Positions 59,799 through 64,000 of a stretch of DNA of 64,000 nucleotides are shown here, in pieces. This DNA is from Gilliamella sp. wkB7. Lineage in GTDB: Bacteria; Pseudomonadota; Gammaproteobacteria; Enterobacterales; Orbaceae. The DNA is taken from contig NZ_CM004509.1 of NCBI RefSeq assembly GCF_001693435.1, forward strand, positions 434,001-498,000, written 5' to 3'. Position 1 is the stretch's first letter. Each line of letters opens with the position of its first letter. A model generated the notes under the pieces. The model made no database searches, was not told the origin of the DNA, and was given only the letters and a program-made list of their open reading frames with translations. Both the position numbers and the translations under genes were made by a program.

Positions 59799-60170
59799 AT
59801 GTGGCTATTTTGGTTATATGAATTTTTAGGATTTGTTGCAGTTATTTTACTTATCGTTGCTTACTGTCGTATTCGTAATCAAAGATTTTGGTCGTTTACT
59901 TGGAAATATTTAAAGTGGATATTATTGTCAATTGTTGGCGTCTGGTTGGTAATAGCCATACTTTGTCGAAATGATCTCTACAATGCCACTCATTGTTATT
60001 TTCGCGGAGTGAGTATGCATGCCCAAACAAAATATTCCATCTATTTGGGCGAATGTCAGATAGAAACACCAAGTGGCAGTTATGTACCGATCGATCGAAC
60101 TCGAGCATTACCTGGCTCAAGTGACCACGGTAATCATGATGACATAAATGATTTCTATCCAACTAATTAA
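59799..60170 (+). CDS. hypothetical small membrane protein downstream of lexA
   Basis: I do not recognise this 123-residue protein. It has two hydrophobic helices (about 4-22 and 38-57) and an exported-looking polar C-terminal part with two cysteines (CYFRG, GECQIE) and a His/Asp-rich end (SSDHGNHDDINDFYP). AGGAG lies 8 bases before the ATG. It follows lexA by 51 bp with no terminator between them, and a terminator follows it, so it is probably co-transcribed with lexA and damage-inducible. A possible separate -10 (TATAAA, 59760-59765) lies in the gap. E. coli has dinF in this position, but this protein is unrelated to that transporter. Confidence 0.7.
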   Translation: MWLFWLYEFLGFVAVILLIVAYCRIRNQRFWSFTWKYLKWILLSIVGVWLVIAILCRNDLYNATHCYFRGVSMHAQTKYSIYLGECQIETPSGSYVPIDRTRALPGSSDHGNHDDINDFYPTN

Positions 60171-60183
60171 ATAATTAAATCTT

Positions 60184-60223
60184 AAAAATCAGGCTATCAC
60201 AACTATGATAACCTGATTTTTTT
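60184..60223. terminator. bidirectional terminator between lexA unit and hisM
   Basis: Stem AAATCAGG-TATCA / TGATA-CCTGATTT followed by TTTTTTT on the plus strand and TTTTT on the minus strand. Confidence 0.85.
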
Positions 60224-60279
60224 ATTACGATAAAATCTTAATAACGCTGTTTTGTATATTTATGTTTAAAATAATGATA

Positions 60280-60984
60280 CTAATAATGCTGATATGCTAA
60301 ACAATACTTCTCTAACTTTTTAAAACCAAAGATTAATACAAAACTCACACAAAGATAGATAACTGCCGCGATACCAAACGCATGAAAAGGTTGATAGGTT
60401 TCAGCATAAATATCTCGAGCAATTTTCATTACATCTTGAACCGTTACCGTAAATGCCAGTGCCGTCGAATGTAACATAAAAATCACTTCATTACTGTAAG
60501 CAGGTAAAGCAATATGAAAGGCTCTTGGAAAGATAATGTATTGATATAATTGCCAACGATTAAAGCCTAATGCCGTTGCTGCTTCAATTTCACCGCTTGG
60601 CACATTGCGTATGGCCCCTGCAAAAACTTCAGTTGTATAAGCACAGGTATTAAGCGTGAAAGCCAAAATAGTACAATTCAAACCACTTTGAAAAAAATCG
60701 TCTAACCACTGGTGATCTTTAACAATGCTTAACGTATAAATTCCTGTATAAATCACAAGTAATTGTACATATAGCGGAGTGCCTCTAAAAACATAGGTGA
60801 ATAACCAAATTGGCAGTTTGATAAATTTATTTGCACAATTACGCCCAATGGCTAAAAAAACAGACAAAATACCGCCAAACAAAACAGATAAAATTAAGAT
60901 CCAAAGCGTCATAGCTAGGCCTGTAATATTATAGCCATCATTCCATAACAAAGCTTGCCAATAATCTTGAAGAATTTCTATCAT
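60280..60984 (-). CDS. hisM: histidine/lysine/arginine/ornithine ABC permease HisM
   Basis: Inner-membrane permease, 234 residues (E. coli HisM 238). It matches HisM, not ArtM: the start MIEILQDYWQALLWNDGY, PIWLFTYVFRGTPLYVQLL, NTCAYTTEVFAGAIRNVPSGEI and ALPAYSNEVIFMLHSTALAF are characteristic. Last gene of the group; a terminator follows and the ATPase gene hisP is absent from the usual position. Confidence 0.93.
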   Translation of the reverse strand: MIEILQDYWQALLWNDGYNITGLAMTLWILILSVLFGGILSVFLAIGRNCANKFIKLPIWLFTYVFRGTPLYVQLLVIYTGIYTLSIVKDHQWLDDFFQSGLNCTILAFTLNTCAYTTEVFAGAIRNVPSGEIEAATALGFNRWQLYQYIIFPRAFHIALPAYSNEVIFMLHSTALAFTVTVQDVMKIARDIYAETYQPFHAFGIAAVIYLCVSFVLIFGFKKLEKYCLAYQHY

Positions 60985-61000
60985 TCTATAATGCTCTTTT

Positions 61001-61684
61001 TTATGATTTTGCTTTTGTTAGGCCGACTGAATAACGCCTATCTAGCCAATTTAATATAAGAATCGAAATAGTGGTAAAAAATAGATAAAAAGCCGCTGCG
61101 ATTAATGCAAAAAATAACGGTTGATAAGTTGCTTCCCCTACTGTCTTAGTCGCTTTAACTAAATCAAATAGTCCTAATAGTGAAACCAACGCCGTTGCTT
61201 TCAATATAATGAGCCAATTATTAGCCATACCAGGAAGCGCAAAACGCATCATTAAAGGAAACATCACATAACGAAATACCTGCATCTGACTAAATCCAAG
61301 AGCTACCGCTGCATTTAGGGTATTTTTTGATACAGCTTGATAAGCACCGCGAAAGGTTTCCGTAAAGTACGCTCCATAAATAAATCCAAGCGTTAAAATA
61401 CCCGCAACGAAGGGATTAACTTCAATAATATCGTCATTAAAAAAATCAGTTATATTATTGACTGCAAATTGCAAACCAAAAAAAATTAACATCATTAACA
61501 CTAAATCAGGCACGCCTCGAATGACCGAAGTATAAATCTGACATATTAATCGCAATGATTTTAAATGTGACAATTTACCAAGTGCACAAATTACACCCAG
61601 TAAAACGGCAACTACTAAAGAAGCAATTGCCAATCCTATGGTAATTAATGCACCTTGAAAGATGAGTAAACTATAGCCCTGCAT
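61001..61684 (-). CDS. hisQ: histidine/lysine/arginine/ornithine ABC permease HisQ
   Basis: Partner permease, 227 residues (E. coli HisQ 228). IRGVPDLVLMMLIFFGLQ, FIYGAYFTETFRGAYQAV and NNWLIILKATALVSLLGL follow the HisQ sequence, ending RRYSVGLTKA. It lies between hisJ (3 bp) and hisM (16 bp). Confidence 0.93.
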   Translation of the reverse strand: MQGYSLLIFQGALITIGLAIASLVVAVLLGVICALGKLSHLKSLRLICQIYTSVIRGVPDLVLMMLIFFGLQFAVNNITDFFNDDIIEVNPFVAGILTLGFIYGAYFTETFRGAYQAVSKNTLNAAVALGFSQMQVFRYVMFPLMMRFALPGMANNWLIILKATALVSLLGLFDLVKATKTVGEATYQPLFFALIAAAFYLFFTTISILILNWLDRRYSVGLTKAKS

Positions 61685-61687
61685 TAC

Positions 61688-62473
61688 TTATTTCTTATTA
61701 TAAACATCAAAATCAAAGTATTTATCGTTGATTTTTTTATAGGTGCCATCGGCTAAAATCTCAACAAGTGCTTTGTTAAAAGCTTCCTTAAGTTCATTGT
61801 CTTTTTTACGGAATCCTAAACCTACCCCAACATCAAAATATTTTTTATCGGTAAGTGCCTCACCTGCAAAAATAAAACCTTTTCCTTGAGGTTGTTTTAA
61901 AAATGCATAGCTTCCTGTTACTTCATCTTGTAGCGCCGCATCTAAACGCCCCGCTACTAAATCAGAAAAAACTTGTAACTGATTTTGATAAGGAACAATG
62001 GTCACTCCATTTGAGCGCCATACTTCATTAGCAAAATGTTCTTGTGAAGTGCCTTGTTCAATGCCGACTCGTTTCCCTTTTAATGACTCAATTGTCGGCA
62101 GGATATTGGTGCCTTCTTTTGTTATCAGACGTGATTTGGTAGCAAAAATTTCATCTGAAAAAGCAATCTGCTTTTTACGTTTTTCAGTCATCATCAATGA
62201 TGATGAAATCATATCAATCTTTCTTGATAAAAGAGATGGAATTAACGCATCAAAGTCTGTTGTTTGAAAAACACACTTAACATTTGCTTTTTCACAAAGT
62301 GCTTTGGTTATTTCAATGTTAAACCCGGTAATTTCACCATTTTCATCAATGTAATCAAATGGAGCATAAGAAGTATCAGAACCTATTTTAATTGATTCAG
62401 GTAATGCCGCCTGACTGTTTAGGGATATGCTTAAAAAGACAATGCTAGATAATACTTTTATAAATTTTTTCAT
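61688..62473 (-). CDS. hisJ: periplasmic basic amino acid/histidine-binding protein (HisJ/ArgT family)
   Basis: Solute-binding protein for the HisQM permease. The ATG at 62473 gives a normal signal peptide (MKKFIKVLSSIVFLSISLNSQA); an ATG at 62485 is an alternative. The mature start LPESIKIGSDTSYAPFD, ALIPSLLSRKIDMISSSL (ligand Ser), MTEKRKKQIAFSDEI and GVEQGTSQE-type phosphate loop follow HisJ/ArgT, ending YFDFDVYN. HisJ and ArgT cannot be told apart from this sequence. First gene of the group. Confidence 0.9.
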   Translation of the reverse strand: MKKFIKVLSSIVFLSISLNSQAALPESIKIGSDTSYAPFDYIDENGEITGFNIEITKALCEKANVKCVFQTTDFDALIPSLLSRKIDMISSSLMMTEKRKKQIAFSDEIFATKSRLITKEGTNILPTIESLKGKRVGIEQGTSQEHFANEVWRSNGVTIVPYQNQLQVFSDLVAGRLDAALQDEVTGSYAFLKQPQGKGFIFAGEALTDKKYFDVGVGLGFRKKDNELKEAFNKALVEILADGTYKKINDKYFDFDVYNKK

Positions 62474-62612
62474 CCTAGTACTCATGTAATTTATTAAATA
62501 AGTAATATAACTGGTTATCGAAATTTTTAATAATAAAAAAATATTATTAACCTACTGCAAAATATAAGGATTTTCTTATAAAAAAGTATTCAATAAACGG
62601 AGCTTTTGTAAT

Positions 62613-62752
62613 TTTAAACCAAAAACAAATGATCAATCTAATTTAATAAAAATATTAAAAATCAAATCACATTAAAAACGACAGTTATAACTTTGTAAAA
62701 ATTATTCAGGAGTCTATACCGTTTCATTTTCTTAGCTTGAAATAATTGTTTA
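62613..62752 (+). repeat. 140-bp intergenic direct repeat, copy 1
   Basis: Starts TTTAAACCAAAAACAAAT. Repeated exactly 360 bp downstream. Over the first 121 bases I count about seven mismatches. It is non-coding and ends in a block resembling the dispersed repeat (62694-62733). Confidence 0.88.
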
Positions 62753-62972
62753 AAAGACTACTTATCATTGTTATTAAATGTAATGAGATAATTGATTACA
62801 GATTCTTTTAACCTATATGCACTAATCATCGAATACTAATAAATTTTCTATAGTATCCTTTACCTCAATAAATTAAAATTTTGTAAACAACAAAGTTGAT
62901 TGCATAAAAACGGTTTACATAAATGTTTAAAAAAACATGATTAATTCACTTCCAAAACCGATCTTTTTTAGG

Positions 62973-63112
62973 TTTAAACCAAAAACAAATGAAAAGTCTA
63001 ATATAATAAAAATATTAAAAATCAAATCGCATTAAAAACGACAGTTATAATTTTGTAAAAATTATTCAGGAGTGTATACCGTTTCATTTTCTTTTGTTTG
63101 AAGTAATAATTT
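62973..63112 (+). repeat. 140-bp intergenic direct repeat, copy 2
   Basis: Second copy, offset 360 from copy 1, with the same central segment ACGACAGTTATAA and the block TTATTCAGGAG-GTATACCGTTTCA (one base differs between copies). It lies about 215 bp before argS. Confidence 0.88.
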
Positions 63113-63328
63113 ATTTAATTAGTAAAAAACAGATGAGGTAATTAATGGATTGGTAGTTTGAATAACTTTTTGAAATCATGCATAAATTTTGTTATAAAAA
63201 TAGCCATTGAGTCATTAAAAGCAGTCCCACTATTCTAAAAAAAGCCTTCAAAAAATAATCCTACAGTGACAATTTATCACTTTGTCGGTATCATATTCGA
63301 CATTTTATTATAATCGATTAGGTTTAAT

Positions 63329-64000
63329 GTGAATATTCAACAATTATTAACGCAACGCGTTTCGCAAGCAATGATTCTGGCTGGCGCCGATAACAACTGT
63401 GATGCTTTGATTAAGCAGTCGGCTAAAGTGCAATTTGGTGATTATCAAGCTAATGGTATTATGGCAACCGCCAAAAAACTAGGTATGCCACCAAGAGCAT
63501 TGGCAGAAAAAGTTTTACAGCATTTAGATATTGATGATATTGCTGATAAAGTTGAAATTGCTGGTCCGGGTTTTATTAATATTTTTCTAAAAAACAGTTG
63601 GATTGCCGAGCAGAATGAAATCGCATTAAACAGTGATAAACTCAATATTACTTTACCTGCTAAGCCACAAACGATTGTGGTTGACTATTCAGCGCCAAAC
63701 GTCGCTAAAGAGATGCACGTTGGCCATTTGCGTTCAACCATCATCGGTGATGCCAGTGTGCGGGTATTATCTTTCTTAGGTCACAATGTCATTCGAGCTA
63801 ACCATGTCGGCGACTGGGGTACACAGTTTGGTATGTTGATTGCTTATCTTGAAAAGATGCAAAACGAACATGCTAATGATATGGAACTATCGGATTTAGA
63901 ATCTTTCTATCGTGCAGCAAAAAAACATTATGATGAAGATGAAGTCTTTGCTGAAAAAGCTCGTAATTATGTGGTTAAATTACAAGGCGGTGATGAGTAC
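63329..64000 (+). CDS. argS: arginyl-tRNA synthetase (3' truncated by window)
   Basis: Class I aminoacyl-tRNA synthetase. The frame is open from the GTG at 63329 to the window end (224 codons). GTG is also the E. coli argS start, and the product opens [30 protein letters not shown] and GPGFINIFL mark the N-terminal tRNA-binding domain. [20 protein letters not shown] contains the HIGH-type signature, followed by [22 protein letters not shown] lies 6 bases upstream. The last visible residues are KLQGGDEY. Confidence 0.96.
   Translation, partial: MNIQQLLTQRVSQAMILAGADNNCDALIKQSAKVQFGDYQANGIMATAKKLGMPPRALAEKVLQHLDIDDIADKVEIAGPGFINIFLKNSWIAEQNEIALNSDKLNITLPAKPQTIVVDYSAPNVAKEMHVGHLRSTIIGDASVRVLSFLGHNVIRANHVGDWGTQFGMLIAYLEKMQNEHANDMELSDLESFYRAAKKHYDEDEVFAEKARNYVVKLQGGDEY

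Overview
This window is low-GC, gene-dense gammaproteobacterial chromosome. Protein sequences are closest to enterobacterial and pasteurellacean families (WaaF/WaaC, SrmB, PotFGHI, PssA, IlvIH, HisJQM, YcaO, LexA, ArgS). The strong A+T bias, the compact pilABCD-type pilus operon and the mix of enterobacterial and Haemophilus-like genes suggest the Orbaceae, for example a Gilliamella-like insect gut symbiont. That placement is inference from composition and gene content. I see no rRNA, tRNA, CRISPR array, prophage or transposase.

Layout. 1-2012: end of an LPS inner-core block (waaF partial, waaC) and yaeP. 2005-4081: a metal-type two-component system on the minus strand. 4223-4341: a likely small RNA. 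4446-8067: trmA, srmB and a 2-Cys peroxiredoxin. 8141-8802: a paired SMR exporter. 9263-12551: a Fur-controlled FepA/IroN-type catecholate receptor and a lipoprotein esterase. 12678-13690: ribB with an FMN riboswitch. 13752-18347: a potFGHI putrescine importer operon. 18660-21805: lipoprotein ecotin, ydiK and pssA.

22166-28348: a glycerol/dihydroxyacetone region resembling the Listeria gol locus. It encodes a DhaM-like EIIA domain, two small membrane proteins, DhaK, DhaL, glycerol dehydrogenase, a divergent triosephosphate isomerase and a SorC-type regulator. A 31-bp inverted repeat lies at the presumed start of transcription. The expected pathway is glycerol to dihydroxyacetone to DHA phosphate (PEP-driven) to glyceraldehyde-3-phosphate, with the small membrane proteins as candidate transporter.

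28609-33884: lysO, a ybjX-family gene, eno and pyrG. 34410-37861: an unknown membrane-protein pair, then a Crp/Fnr regulator, an MFS transporter and deoD (nucleoside salvage). 38043-40425: ilvIH plus a decayed copy of the ilvH 3' end. 40710-43013: ygfZ and an M20 amidohydrolase. 43158-46695: ppdD-pilB-pilC-pilD type IV pilus operon, divergent from an AmpD-YqcC fusion gene (46899-47762). 47882-49987: mltG and alr. 50195-53657: a Fur-controlled TonB receptor, ygbA and a shikimate-dehydrogenase-like gene. 53734-58715: ycaO, a DUF4282 protein, tsaD-yacG-zapD-coaE. 59076-60170: lexA with two SOS boxes and a small downstream membrane protein. 60280-62473: hisJQM without hisP. 63329-64000: start of argS.

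The points most worth a second look are the AmpD-YqcC fusion, the gol-type cluster with its operator, the unknown gene downstream of lexA, the candidate small RNA, a short dispersed repeat found at three intergenic or gene-end sites (possibly five), and several local duplications of gene 3' ends or intergenic DNA.
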